The notes under the pieces: generated by a model
What the model was told of the DNA's origin: nothing
The model's input: only the letters and a program-made list of their open reading frames with translations
Databases searched by the model: none
Made by a program: the position numbers and the translations under genes
Shown here: piece by piece, positions 16,465 through 23,965 of the stretch
Position numbering within the stretch: position 1 is the stretch's first letter
Layout: every line of letters begins with the position of its first letter
Assembly (NCBI GenBank): GCA_016278725.1
Contig: JADQBG010000013.1
Span: 109,472-173,471, forward strand
DNA length: 64,000 bases
Source: Actinomycetota bacterium
GTDB taxonomy: Bacteria > Actinomycetota > Thermoleophilia > RBG-16-64-13
Direction: 5' to 3'

Positions 16465-17133
16465 ATGTCCCGCAATCCGCGAAAGAGCCGAAAGCAATCA
16501 GAGCCCCCCGCCCCGCCGCATTGGTCGACGGGCCTCGAAAGCGTTCGCGGTCCGCGGGCCGCAGCGCTCGTCGGCATGATGGCGGCGCTTCTTGCCGTGC
16601 TTTCCTGGGTGTCCCTTCCCCTGCCCTTCAGTCCCGTGCCTTTGACGTTGCAGACCCTCGGCGTGCTGCTGACGGGAGCGCTCCTGGGTCCGCGTTATGG
16701 CGTGCTGGCCACCGCGGTCTACCTGTTGCTGGGCTTTGTCGGCGTCCCGGTGTTTCACGGGGGTACCGGCGGTCCCGGTATTCTCTTTGGTCCGACGGGG
16801 GGATTCCTCTGGGGATTCTTGCCCGCGGCTTTCATTATCGGGTGGTTCGCGCGCTCGGCCGCGGCCGACCGGTACGGCCAAGCGGGACCCCGGGGCGCGC
16901 GCGGCATCATCGTGATGGCCACGGGTCTGGTGCTGGCCTCGGTCGCGATCTACCTGGTGGGGCTTCCCTGGCTTTCCGCGGTCACAGGACTCGGGGCCAG
17001 GGAAACGATCGTGGTCGGCCTGCTGCCCTATCTTCCCGGTGATCTGCTCAAGGCCGGTGCTGCCTTCTTGCTCATCCGCAGTCTCCAGCCGGTGATGACC
17101 CCCGCCCGGTTCTCGGCTTCCCTCGGCCGCTAG
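16465..17133 (+). CDS. bioY: Biotin transporter substrate-binding subunit BioY
   Basis: A 222-residue integral membrane protein, the S component of an ECF-type biotin transporter. After a hydrophilic start come five to six hydrophobic helices, with the family motifs PFSPVPLTLQTLGVLLTGALLG (about residues 53-74), YLLLGFVGVPVFHGGTGG and LFGPTGGFLWGF. The EcfA/EcfT energising components are not in the window. No ribosome site is evident before ATG 16465, which fits leaderless translation. The gene follows birA directly, as expected for biotin-controlled uptake. Confidence 0.93.
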   Translation: MSRNPRKSRKQSEPPAPPHWSTGLESVRGPRAAALVGMMAALLAVLSWVSLPLPFSPVPLTLQTLGVLLTGALLGPRYGVLATAVYLLLGFVGVPVFHGGTGGPGILFGPTGGFLWGFLPAAFIIGWFARSAAADRYGQAGPRGARGIIVMATGLVLASVAIYLVGLPWLSAVTGLGARETIVVGLLPYLPGDLLKAGAAFLLIRSLQPVMTPARFSASLGR

Positions 17134-17217
17134 CCGGCGCCCGGCGGCTTCGCTTCGGCGCCCGCTTGAGGTATTCTCGTCCCCCGCGGAGGGCACCCAG
17201 GCCAGAGGCGGGATTAC

Positions 17218-18030
17218 TTGACCATCATCGAGGCGATTATCATGGGAATCGTGCAGGGACTCACCGAGTTTCTGCCGGTCTCCAGTTCGGGACACCTGGT
17301 CATAGTCCCCGAGTTCATGAATACCGAGCCACCCGGCCTGGCTTTCGACGTCTTGCTGCACCTGGCCACGGCGCTCGCCGTTATCGGCTACTTTGCGGCC
17401 GAGATCTATAAGATCGCCCTCGCCTTCCTGGCTCCCCGACGATTGACGCCGGAGGAAGCCAAAGCCTTTCGCCGTCTGGGCCTGTGGCTGGGGCTGGGCA
17501 CGATACCCGCGGGTCTTGCTGGGGTACTGCTCGAGGATTTCTTCGCGTCTCTCTTCGATTCCACCCTTGCGGTCGGGGTCTTTCTGCTGGTCACGACCGC
17601 CTTGCTCCTCGCGGCCGATCGGTTGACGCTCGACCGCAGCAGCGGGCCGCCCCTGGACCGTCTGGGGCCAACCAACAGTCTGATCATCGGCCTGTTTCAG
17701 GCAATGGCGATCGCTCCGGGGCTGAGCCGGTCGGGTTCGACCATCGCTGCCGGCATCTTCTTGGGTCTAGAGCGAGAGGCAGCCGCACGGTTCTCGTTTC
17801 TCCTAAGTATCCCGGTGATCCTGGGGGCGGGGCTACTCAGCCTGGGTGACCTGCGCACCGGTTTTGGAGGGCAGACCGGGGTCTACATTGCGGGCGCGGT
17901 TGCGGCGCTGCTATCGGGGCTCTTCGCGGTTCACTTCATGCTGCGCTTCCTCCGGGGGCATCGGCTGCGCCCCTTCGCCATCTACACCTTCATTCTGGGT
18001 ACCATCGTAGTCCTGCTCTCGCTCGCCTGA
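17218..18030 (+). CDS. uppP: Undecaprenyl-diphosphate phosphatase UppP/BacA
   Basis: A 270-residue polytopic membrane enzyme that dephosphorylates undecaprenyl pyrophosphate and so recycles the lipid carrier for peptidoglycan and surface polysaccharides. The first catalytic motif is in IMGIVQGLTEFLPVSSSGHL (residues 8-27), the second is ALAPGLSRSG-like (AIAPGLSRSGSTIAAGIFLGL). Length and helix pattern are standard. The start is the TTG at 17218, which gives the conserved N-terminus; no ATG fits. The enzyme would serve both cell-wall synthesis (ddl is 4 kb away) and the polysaccharide genes further along. It also confers bacitracin tolerance in other bacteria. Confidence 0.95.
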   Translation: MTIIEAIIMGIVQGLTEFLPVSSSGHLVIVPEFMNTEPPGLAFDVLLHLATALAVIGYFAAEIYKIALAFLAPRRLTPEEAKAFRRLGLWLGLGTIPAGLAGVLLEDFFASLFDSTLAVGVFLLVTTALLLAADRLTLDRSSGPPLDRLGPTNSLIIGLFQAMAIAPGLSRSGSTIAAGIFLGLEREAAARFSFLLSIPVILGAGLLSLGDLRTGFGGQTGVYIAGAVAALLSGLFAVHFMLRFLRGHRLRPFAIYTFILGTIVVLLSLA

Positions 18031-18039
18031 TCTTTCGCC

Positions 18040-18058
18040 CGGCAGAGTGCCGATTCTT
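18040..18058 (+). terminator. Weak terminator after uppP
   Basis: CGGCA-GAG-TGCCG followed by ATTCTT, ten bases past the uppP stop. The stem is short, so confidence is modest. Confidence 0.35.
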
Positions 18059-18189
18059 CGGGCTAATCCTTCTCCGCGAGGGGTATGCGCATTTCGCTCT
18101 CACCCTTTCTTCACAGCCTGGGTATAGGCTGGAGCAAACCGGCCGGAGAGGGTTCTCCGGCCTCGAAGATAGCGGAAAGGAAGGATCTT

Positions 18190-19413
18190 ATGCGCGCTGA
18201 CCCCAGGGGAGCCCTTCGGGCTCGGCCCGTGCTCAGTCTACTCATGATCATGCTGGTGGCGCTGTCATTGGCGCTCGCCTCTTGCACGGACGCAAACCAA
18301 GACAACCAAGACGAGGGGTCTCCCCAAAGCACCGAGGCGGGCTCAACGCAGTCGAACGGGACCGACGGCAGCGGCACAGCCAATACCGAAGACACGGCCG
18401 CGGCGGCCTCCGGCTCCGAGGCCGGCGGCGCTTCGCTTGTGGAAAGCCCGGCCCTCGCAGTTGCGGAGCAGTTGGCGCCCAGCGTCGTGACGGTGTTCTC
18501 TCAGGGCACCACGCTCGACTTCTTCGGGCAATCCCGGCAGCAGGAAGGCACCGGCTCTGGAGTGATCTATCGGGAAGACGGCTACATCGTTACCAACAAC
18601 CACGTGGTGACCATCAACGATCAGCCGGTCGACCAAGTTCTGGTTAGGCTGGCCACCGGTGAAGAGCTGCCGGCGCAGATCGTCGGGCGGGACCCGGTGG
18701 TCGATCTGGCCGTGCTCAAGGTCGAGGCCGAGCAAGATCTGCCGGCGGCTGAGTTCTTGACGGACATAGCCGAGCTCAAGGTTGGACAATACGCGATCGC
18801 CATCGGCAGCCCGCTGGGGGTGGCCTTCAACAATTCGGTCACGCTGGGAATCGTCAGCGGGATCGGCCGCGAGATCCCCTTCGCCGTCGGTGCCGATCGG
18901 ATGGCGCTCACGGATCTGATCCAGACGGACGCGGCCATCAGCCCGGGCAATTCAGGCGGGGCGTTGGCCGATGCGCAGGCACGGGTCATCGGCATCAACG
19001 TCGCGTACATCCAGCCCCAGTCAGGTGCGCAGGACCTCGGGTTCGCCATCCCCGCCGATCTGGTGGTCGATGTCGCCGACGAGCTCATCGCAACCGGGGA
19101 CGTGCAGCACGCCTATCTCGGGATTCAGACGGTGAGCGTCAGTGACGTGGGCACGGAGTTCAACCTGGATGTGGAGAGCGGTGCTCTCGTCTACCAGGTC
19201 TTCACCGACACCCCGGCGGAGCAGGCCGGACTCGAGCGCGGAGACGTCATCGTGGAGGCGGACGGCACCGGGATCGAGAACGACTCCGACCTCTTCTCGC
19301 TGCTGCGCCGCAGGGATCCGGGCGACAAGGTCGCCTTCACCGTGGTCCGGGATGGTAAAGAGCAGACAATCGAGGTGACTCTGGACGCGCGGCCCGAAGA
19401 CTTCGGCCGGTAG
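18190..19413 (+). CDS. HtrA/DegP-type serine protease, lipoprotein-anchored
   Basis: A 407-residue extracytoplasmic protease for quality control of exported proteins. The N-terminus carries a signal sequence ending in a lipobox (LALASC, Cys about residue 30), then a Ser/Thr/Gly-rich linker, a trypsin-like domain with the triad His (TNNHVV), Asp (VVDLAVLK) and Ser (SPGNSGGAL), and one PDZ domain from about residue 310 (AYLGIQTVSV, TPAEQAGLERGDVIVEADG). All catalytic residues are intact. ATG 18190 follows GGAAAGGAAGG; the upstream in-frame ATG (18085) would bury the signal peptide. One PDZ domain and a lipid anchor are usual in Gram-positive HtrA proteins. Confidence 0.92.
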   Translation: MRADPRGALRARPVLSLLMIMLVALSLALASCTDANQDNQDEGSPQSTEAGSTQSNGTDGSGTANTEDTAAAASGSEAGGASLVESPALAVAEQLAPSVVTVFSQGTTLDFFGQSRQQEGTGSGVIYREDGYIVTNNHVVTINDQPVDQVLVRLATGEELPAQIVGRDPVVDLAVLKVEAEQDLPAAEFLTDIAELKVGQYAIAIGSPLGVAFNNSVTLGIVSGIGREIPFAVGADRMALTDLIQTDAAISPGNSGGALADAQARVIGINVAYIQPQSGAQDLGFAIPADLVVDVADELIATGDVQHAYLGIQTVSVSDVGTEFNLDVESGALVYQVFTDTPAEQAGLERGDVIVEADGTGIENDSDLFSLLRRRDPGDKVAFTVVRDGKEQTIEVTLDARPEDFGR

Positions 19414-19433
19414 GCTCCGGACGCCTCGCGGTG

Positions 19434-19480
19434 GACTCGGCGGCCTGTCCGGTGGCGATCCGCCGGCGGATCGCCGAGTC
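19434..19480. terminator. Nested palindrome between convergent htrA and acylphosphatase genes
   Basis: An outer 9-bp pair (GACTCGGCG at 19434-19442 with CGCCGAGTC at 19472-19480) overlaps a 22-base perfect palindrome (19454-19475, arms GGCGATCCGCC / GGCGGATCGCC). The alternatives cannot all form at once. It probably ends transcription from both sides; there is no T-run. Confidence 0.5.
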
Positions 19481-19483
19481 AGC

Positions 19484-19762
19484 TCAACTCTCGAAACGAA
19501 TCTGGAAGCCCTCCTCTCCCTGGGGGGCTTCCTCGATTGCCTGGACGTTCACGACTTCGGCGCGGTCTGGTCCGTCCCAGGACCAGTCGATCATGGCCTG
19601 CACCGGATCGTCCTCTCCCTCGTAGACGGCCTCGACGCGTCCGTCGGGGAGGTTACGGATCCATCCGGCGACTTCGTAGTCGCGCGCCCGCGTGGTGGCT
19701 GAGTCGCGGAAATAGACGCCCTGTACCTCACCCTCGATCAGAACTCGCACGCGACGGCTCAT
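19484..19762 (-). CDS. acyP: Acylphosphatase
   Basis: A 92-residue enzyme hydrolysing acyl phosphates such as acetyl or carbamoyl phosphate. The ferredoxin-like fold signature is complete: RVLIEGEVQGVYFRDSATTRA (residues 6-26, with the catalytic Arg in YFR) and VAGWIRNLPDGRVEAVYEGE, with the catalytic Asn in RNLPDG. ATG 19762 follows GGGAGGAG. It forms a minus-strand pair with the DUF4126 gene upstream, about 40 bases away. Biological role in bacteria is not settled. Confidence 0.94.
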   Translation of the reverse strand: MSRRVRVLIEGEVQGVYFRDSATTRARDYEVAGWIRNLPDGRVEAVYEGEDDPVQAMIDWSWDGPDRAEVVNVQAIEEAPQGEEGFQIRFES

Positions 19763-19804
19763 GTCTCCTCCCGGGGATCGGTTGTGGGCCGTTCCTCCCC
19801 CGCA

Positions 19805-20410
19805 TCAGTCGCGAAGTATGCGGAGGCCTCCATATTTCCGCCGCCGCCGCCGGCGCAGGCGGTAGACCAGGAAGAACACGAAGAGCACGATCAGAAATCC
19901 GAGCAGGGGCAGAAGGGCGAGCGCGAGCGTGCCCAGGACGACGAATAGGTCCTCGAAGAAACTGAGGAAGGGATTGATGTCGCCGCCCCCCACCACCGTC
20001 GCGCCCGGCCGGATGATGCCCTTGACGAAGTGGGCGAGGGCCGCGAGCAAGACCCCCGCCACCATGCCGACTACGAGGACCAAGGTATCCTCTTGCGCGA
20101 GGACCGCTCCAAAGACCACCGCGCCCGAGGCGATGCGGAGCGGCGTGGCCACCAGGTCTTGAACGGAATCGACCACCGGGACCTTGTCACCCCCGATCTC
20201 GATGACGGCCAAGGTCAACAGCAGGGCCAGAACCCAAGTCGACTCGAGAAAGGCGAAGCCGGTGCCGGTGAAGTCAATCGTCGAGAAGATGTCGAGGCGG
20301 CCCAGCAGCCCCACGATGGCCAGAGGCAGGAAGGCCCGCACCCCGGCGAGGCTTGCGAGCCCCGCTCCCAGGGCGATGGTGGCTATCAGGCTGGTGAACA
20401 AGAAGTCCAT
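19805..20410 (-). CDS. DUF4126 family membrane protein
   Basis: A 201-residue integral membrane protein with about five hydrophobic helices, a signature resembling DUF4126 (ALGAGLASLAGVRAFLPLAIVG near the start and GGDINPFLSFFEDLF later) and a strongly basic tail (YRLRRRRRRKYGG) that should face the cytoplasm. Function unknown. The start codon lies nine bases after a TGC-TAAAAT extended -10 (20421-20429, minus strand), so the message may have almost no leader. It is divergent from the aminotransferase gene. Confidence 0.75.
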   Translation of the reverse strand: MDFLFTSLIATIALGAGLASLAGVRAFLPLAIVGLLGRLDIFSTIDFTGTGFAFLESTWVLALLLTLAVIEIGGDKVPVVDSVQDLVATPLRIASGAVVFGAVLAQEDTLVLVVGMVAGVLLAALAHFVKGIIRPGATVVGGGDINPFLSFFEDLFVVLGTLALALLPLLGFLIVLFVFFLVYRLRRRRRRKYGGLRILRD

Positions 20411-20420
20411 GCGGCCGCGA

Positions 20421-20429
20421 TTTTAGCAC
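20421..20429 (-). promoter_or_regulatory. Extended -10 element (TGC-TAAAAT) for DUF4126 gene
   Basis: Read on the minus strand the sequence GGTGCTAAAATC covers this site; the same 12-mer occurs before the tRNA-Arg gene. Only nine bases separate the hexamer from the ATG, so little or no leader is expected. Confidence 0.45.
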
Positions 20430-20441
20430 CTCATGCTCGAT

Positions 20442-20447
20442 ATACTG
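20442..20447 (+). promoter_or_regulatory. -10 element (TATACT) for the aminotransferase operon
   Basis: TATACT lies 14 bases before the ATG at 20461, divergent from the DUF4126 promoter. No clear -35 is visible. It would drive the aminotransferase-ddl-methyltransferase operon with a very short leader that still includes ACAGGAGCG as ribosome site. Confidence 0.45.
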
Positions 20448-20460
20448 GCCGACAGGAGCG

Positions 20461-21759
20461 ATGAGAAAACACCACACAGACAAGTACGAAAGCCGCTACG
20501 CCGGCCGGACGAGGGTCATGCGCTCATCGGCCATGCGCGATTTGATGAGCCTGACCGCCCGGCCGGAAATCATCTCGCTGGCCGGCGGCCTCCCTGCCAC
20601 CGATGCGTTTCCGGCGGAGGTCTTCCGGCGGATCACCGCAGAGATCGGGGCGGAGAACCTCGCCCTTTCTCTGCAGTACGGCCCCACCGAGGGCTTCGAT
20701 TTTCTCAAAGAAGACATCGCCCAAGTGATGGCGGCCGAGGGCACGCAGATCGATCCCGCCCACGTGCTCGTCACGACGGGCGGCCAGCAGGCCATCGACC
20801 TGATCACCAAGACTTTCATCGATCCGGGGGATGTGGTGCTGACCGAAGGTCCCGCCTACGCCGGCGCCCTCACCACCTTTTCCACCTACGAGGCCGATGT
20901 CCGCCATGTGGCCATGGACAATCAGGGAATGGTGATCGAAGAGCTGGAGACCGAACTGACGAAGCTGCGGGGCGCGGGGCACCGGGTCAAGCTGGTTTAC
21001 GTGGTTCCCAACTTCAGCAACCCCGGGGGAACCACCATGAGCCTCGAGCGCCGCCGGCGCCTGGTGGAGCTGGCGGAGGAGTGGGGATTCATCGTCGTCG
21101 AGGACAATCCCTACGGGTTACTGCGGTTCGAGGGCGAGCCGCTCCCCACGCTGCTTTCGCTGGACGAGCACGACAACGTGGTCTACCTGGGCTCTTTCTC
21201 CAAGATCATCTCCCCGGGGATACGAGTCGGGTGGATCGTGGCGCCGCCCGCCATTCTGGGCAAAGTGGTCTTCGGCAAGCAGGCGACGGACCTGTGCTCC
21301 AGTCCCTACAACCAGCTCTTTGTGCATGGATTCGTGGCCAGCGGCGCCTGGCGGGACTACCTGGATAAGCAGCGCGGCATCTATCGCGGCCGCCGCGACG
21401 CCATGTTGAGCGCGCTCGGCGAGGAGCTTCCTCGGGGGTCCCATTGGACGGTGCCCGAGGGCGGTTTCTTCGTCTGGGCCACCCTTCCCGGGTCTCTGGA
21501 CACTGCGGATCTTCTGGTTAAGGCCATCGATGAGAACGTGGCTTTCGTCAAGGGAGAGGCCTTCTTCGTCAACGGCGAGGGGGGCCGGAGCATGCGGCTT
21601 TCCTTCAGCGCCGTCCCCGAGGAGAGGTTGCAGGAGGGTGTTCGGCGCTTGGGCGCGGTCATCCGTGACCAAATCGAACTGCTGCGCGCCCTGGGACTGG
21701 GTGAGTGGCCGGAGGATTCGGAAGGTGAAGCGATGGGGGGAAGGAGAAGCGATGGGTGA
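20461..21759 (+). CDS. PLP-dependent aminotransferase, class I/II (2-aminoadipate/MocR-core type)
   Basis: A 432-residue fold-type-I aminotransferase like those annotated as 2-aminoadipate or valine-pyruvate transaminase. The sequence shows ISLAGGLPATDAFP, LVTTGGQQAIDLITK, the VVPNFSNPGGTTMSLERR segment, the PLP-binding EDNPYGLLRF (Asp and Tyr) and Schiff-base lysine in LGSFSKIISPGIRVGW. It lacks the GntR domain of MocR regulators. GGAGCG precedes ATG 20461. Its stop overlaps the start of ddl by eight bases, so both are cotranscribed. The amino donor and acceptor cannot be read from sequence; a role in lysine or D-amino-acid metabolism would suit the neighbour. Confidence 0.88.
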   Translation: MRKHHTDKYESRYAGRTRVMRSSAMRDLMSLTARPEIISLAGGLPATDAFPAEVFRRITAEIGAENLALSLQYGPTEGFDFLKEDIAQVMAAEGTQIDPAHVLVTTGGQQAIDLITKTFIDPGDVVLTEGPAYAGALTTFSTYEADVRHVAMDNQGMVIEELETELTKLRGAGHRVKLVYVVPNFSNPGGTTMSLERRRRLVELAEEWGFIVVEDNPYGLLRFEGEPLPTLLSLDEHDNVVYLGSFSKIISPGIRVGWIVAPPAILGKVVFGKQATDLCSSPYNQLFVHGFVASGAWRDYLDKQRGIYRGRRDAMLSALGEELPRGSHWTVPEGGFFVWATLPGSLDTADLLVKAIDENVAFVKGEAFFVNGEGGRSMRLSFSAVPEERLQEGVRRLGAVIRDQIELLRALGLGEWPEDSEGEAMGGRRSDG

Positions 21760-22735
21760 GGAGCACGTAGCCGTTCTTTACGGAGGCAGGTCGTTGGAGC
21801 GGGACGTCTCTCTGCTCACGGGCCAGCGAGTCAGCCGTGCGCTGCAGAGCGGCGGTTACCGGGTTAGCGAGATAGACGTGGATGAATCCCTGGTGCGGCG
21901 GCTGGCGGAACTTCGCCCGGACGTGGCCTTCATCGCTCTGCACGGCAAGGGCGGGGAGGACGGCACCGTCCAGGAGCTTCTGGAGATCCTGGACATTCCC
22001 TACATCGGATCGGGAGTCAGGGCGAGCATACAGGCAATGGACAAGGTGCTGACCAAGCACATCCTGGAAGCCGAGGGCATTCCCACACCGCCCTTTCACG
22101 CCTTCAGCGATGCCGCCTTCAGAGAGTTGGGGGCGAAGGACACCCTGGAAATTATCGCCCGTGAGCTCGGCCTGCCCATCGTGGTGAAGCCGGCGGCCCA
22201 GGGATCGGCGTTGGGAATCAACTTCGCCGCCGAGGCGCGGGATCTGCCCCGGGCCATGGTCTCGGCGCTTTCCTTTGACCGCAAGGTGCTCCTGGAGAAG
22301 CACGTCGTTGGCCGGGAATTGGCCATCAGTCTGCTGGAAAGGCCCGGAGAAGGTCTGCAGATTCTGCCGGTGGTCGAGGCCACCCCCAAGAGCCATTACG
22401 CCTTTTACGACTTCGAGTCCCGCTACACTCCGGGAGAGACCGACTTCACGGCCCCGGCCGATTTGGACGCCGAGACCGCCTCCCGGGTCGAGGATGTCGC
22501 GCGCCGCACCTTCGAGGTCCTGGGCTGTGAGGGATTCGGCCGGGTGGACGTCATCCTGGACGAGGAAGGCACCCCCTGGGTGCTCGAGTTGAACACCATC
22601 CCCGGGCTCACCGAGACTTCGCTCATGCCGTTGGCGGCCGAGGCCGCCGGGCTCTCCTTCGAGGAACTCGTGGAAGCGGTCACGCGCACCGCCTTCCTCG
22701 CGGGCGCGCGCCACCGGCATGGGCGCCGCGCGTGA
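21752..22735 (+). CDS. ddl: D-alanine-D-alanine ligase (ATP-grasp)
   Basis: A 327-residue cytoplasmic ATP-grasp ligase making the D-Ala-D-Ala terminus of peptidoglycan precursors. Visible are VLYGGRSLERDVSLLTG (substrate loop), IALHGKGGEDGTVQELLEIL, YIGSGVRASIQAMDK, the ATP-binding LPIVVKPAAQGSALGI, and the metal-binding end LELNTIPGLTETSLMP. The length is slightly short for the family but all motifs are present. ATG 21752 follows GGAAGGAG and overlaps the end of the aminotransferase gene. The methyltransferase gene starts within its stop codon. Confidence 0.93.
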   Translation: MGEEHVAVLYGGRSLERDVSLLTGQRVSRALQSGGYRVSEIDVDESLVRRLAELRPDVAFIALHGKGGEDGTVQELLEILDIPYIGSGVRASIQAMDKVLTKHILEAEGIPTPPFHAFSDAAFRELGAKDTLEIIARELGLPIVVKPAAQGSALGINFAAEARDLPRAMVSALSFDRKVLLEKHVVGRELAISLLERPGEGLQILPVVEATPKSHYAFYDFESRYTPGETDFTAPADLDAETASRVEDVARRTFEVLGCEGFGRVDVILDEEGTPWVLELNTIPGLTETSLMPLAAEAAGLSFEELVEAVTRTAFLAGARHRHGRRA

Positions 22736-23538
22736 CCGTCGGGCGCGGTGGAGAGACGCCGCGGTCCGGACTGGACGATAAGGCTCTCTCGCCCCACGCG
22801 CGCATCAACCGGGAATCCTGGAACGAGGTGAGTCTGATCTACCAGCAGGACCACGGTCCTCAACTGGCGGAGTCGGGAGGACTCGGCTGGGGGGTATGGC
22901 AGATTCCCGAAGCGAAGCTCCAGGTGCTGGGCGAGGTCGAGGGTCTTGACGTTCTCGAACTGGGATGCGGCGCCGCGCAGTGGTCGATCGCGCTCGCCAA
23001 ACGGGGCGCCCGCCCCGTCGGCCTGGACGTCTCCGAGAATCAGCTGGAGCATGCCCGCCGGCTGCTGGAAGCCGCCGGACTGGATTTCCCCCTGCTCCAC
23101 GCGAGCGCCGAGGCGGTTCCTCTGCCGGACGAGAGCTTCGACATCGTCTTTTGCGATTGGGGCGCTACCGCCTTCACCGATCCCCACCGCACCATTCCGG
23201 AGGCCGCGCGGCTGTTGCGGCCCGGTGGCCTGCTCGCTTTTAGCGGATCGACCCCCATCCAGGTGCTCTGCCTGATCCTGGAACAGGAGGTGCCGGGGAC
23301 CGAACTCCTGCGCGACTACTTCGATCTCAAAGCGGTGATCGAAGACGACTGGGTCGAGTTCATGCTGCCCTACGGCGATTGGATACGCTTGTTTCGGGCG
23401 TGCGGCTTCGAGGTCGAAGATCTGATCGAACTGCAGCCTGCCCCCGACGCGGTCAGCACCTATGTGACGGACGAGGTGCGCGAGTGGGCCCGGCGCTGGC
23501 CCTACGAGCAGATCTGGAAGGTCCGCAAGCGGGGCTGA
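22732..23538 (+). CDS. Class I SAM-dependent methyltransferase (Methyltransf_11 type)
   Basis: A 268-residue methyltransferase. The SAM-binding motif I is LDVLELGCGAAQWSIALAKRG (about residues 71-91), followed by PVGLDVSENQLEHARR, the acidic-loop region AEAVPLPDESFDIVFCDWG and LLRPGGLLAFSG. The GTG start shares bases with the ddl stop (GTGA), so it is translated with ddl. The target is not identifiable; SAM used here would be regenerated through AhcY encoded at 45.6 kb. It is the last gene of the three-gene operon, followed by the tRNA. Confidence 0.88.
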   Translation: MTVGRGGETPRSGLDDKALSPHARINRESWNEVSLIYQQDHGPQLAESGGLGWGVWQIPEAKLQVLGEVEGLDVLELGCGAAQWSIALAKRGARPVGLDVSENQLEHARRLLEAAGLDFPLLHASAEAVPLPDESFDIVFCDWGATAFTDPHRTIPEAARLLRPGGLLAFSGSTPIQVLCLILEQEVPGTELLRDYFDLKAVIEDDWVEFMLPYGDWIRLFRACGFEVEDLIELQPAPDAVSTYVTDEVREWARRWPYEQIWKVRKRG

Positions 23539-23601
23539 GTGTCGCACAGGTACCGGGGCCACTGTCGCCCAGGAGCCGGGACCGCGTGCCAAAGGCGACG
23601 G

Positions 23602-23610
23602 TGCTAAAAT
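23602..23610 (+). promoter_or_regulatory. Extended -10 element (TGC-TAAAAT) for tRNA-Arg
   Basis: GGTGCTAAAATC ends about ten bases before the mature 5' end of the tRNA, the right place for a tRNA promoter. It is the same 12-mer seen before the DUF4126 gene. Confidence 0.5.
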
Positions 23611-23620
23611 CCTCCTCCGC

Positions 23621-23693
23621 GCCCCCGTAGCTCAGGGGATAGAGCAAAGGTTTCCTAAACCTTGTGTCGGCCGTTCGATTCGGCCCGGGGGCA
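23621..23693 (+). tRNA. tRNA-Arg, anticodon CCU
   Basis: A complete 73-base cloverleaf. The acceptor stem pairs GCCCCCG with CGGGGGC and A is the discriminator base; the D arm contains TAGCTCAGGGGATAGAGCA; the anticodon stem-loop is AAGGT-TTCCTAA-ACCTT, giving anticodon CCU, which reads AGG; the T arm contains GTTCGATTC. CCA is not encoded. The identity follows directly from the anticodon. Confidence 0.96.
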
Positions 23694-23869
23694 TTCGAGC
23701 TCGCCGCGAGAGAATGGGGTCCGTCTGCGGCCCGTTTTTTCGGAGTGACTTGCTTGTTAGGCAGGTGAATCTGCGTGAGCTTTCTAATGTGGGTCTAATT
23801 ATGTACTCCCGGTAGAGAAGCTGTGAGCAAAGGCTAAACAAAGCGTATCTTTTTGCCGATGAAATCGCT

Positions 23870-23875
23870 TATAAT
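23870..23875 (+). promoter_or_regulatory. -10 element (TATAAT) for the basic-tail protein and two-component genes
   Basis: A perfect TATAAT in an AT-rich stretch. Predicted start of transcription is near 23882, leaving a leader of about 84 bases. A -35 is not clear. Bases 23694-23865, after the tRNA, hold no gene I can support. Confidence 0.5.
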
Positions 23876-23881
23876 GTTGAA

Positions 23882-23965
23882 GACTTTGCTTCGGCGTCCC
23901 GCTGTCGTCCGGGTTGCCGGGGCAAAGCCACCGGAGACTGACGCCCCCGGGAGAGCGAGGCGACG
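23882..23965 (+). promoter_or_regulatory. GC-rich structured 5' leader, possible RNA element
   Basis: The leader can pair GGCGTC (23893-23898) with GACGCC (23940-23945), enclosing CCGG/CCGG pairs and a GGCAAAGCCACCGG loop region; alternatively CTTTGC (23884-23889) can pair with GCAAAG (23922-23927). The GCAAAGCC core recalls a segment of the c-di-GMP-I riboswitch, but the rest of that consensus is missing, so I do not call it one. Confidence 0.3.

Noticed and set aside
23882..23965. Confident c-di-GMP-I riboswitch
   Set aside because: Only the GCAAAGCC core is similar; the first stem, the tetraloop receptor and the 3' part of the consensus are not found.
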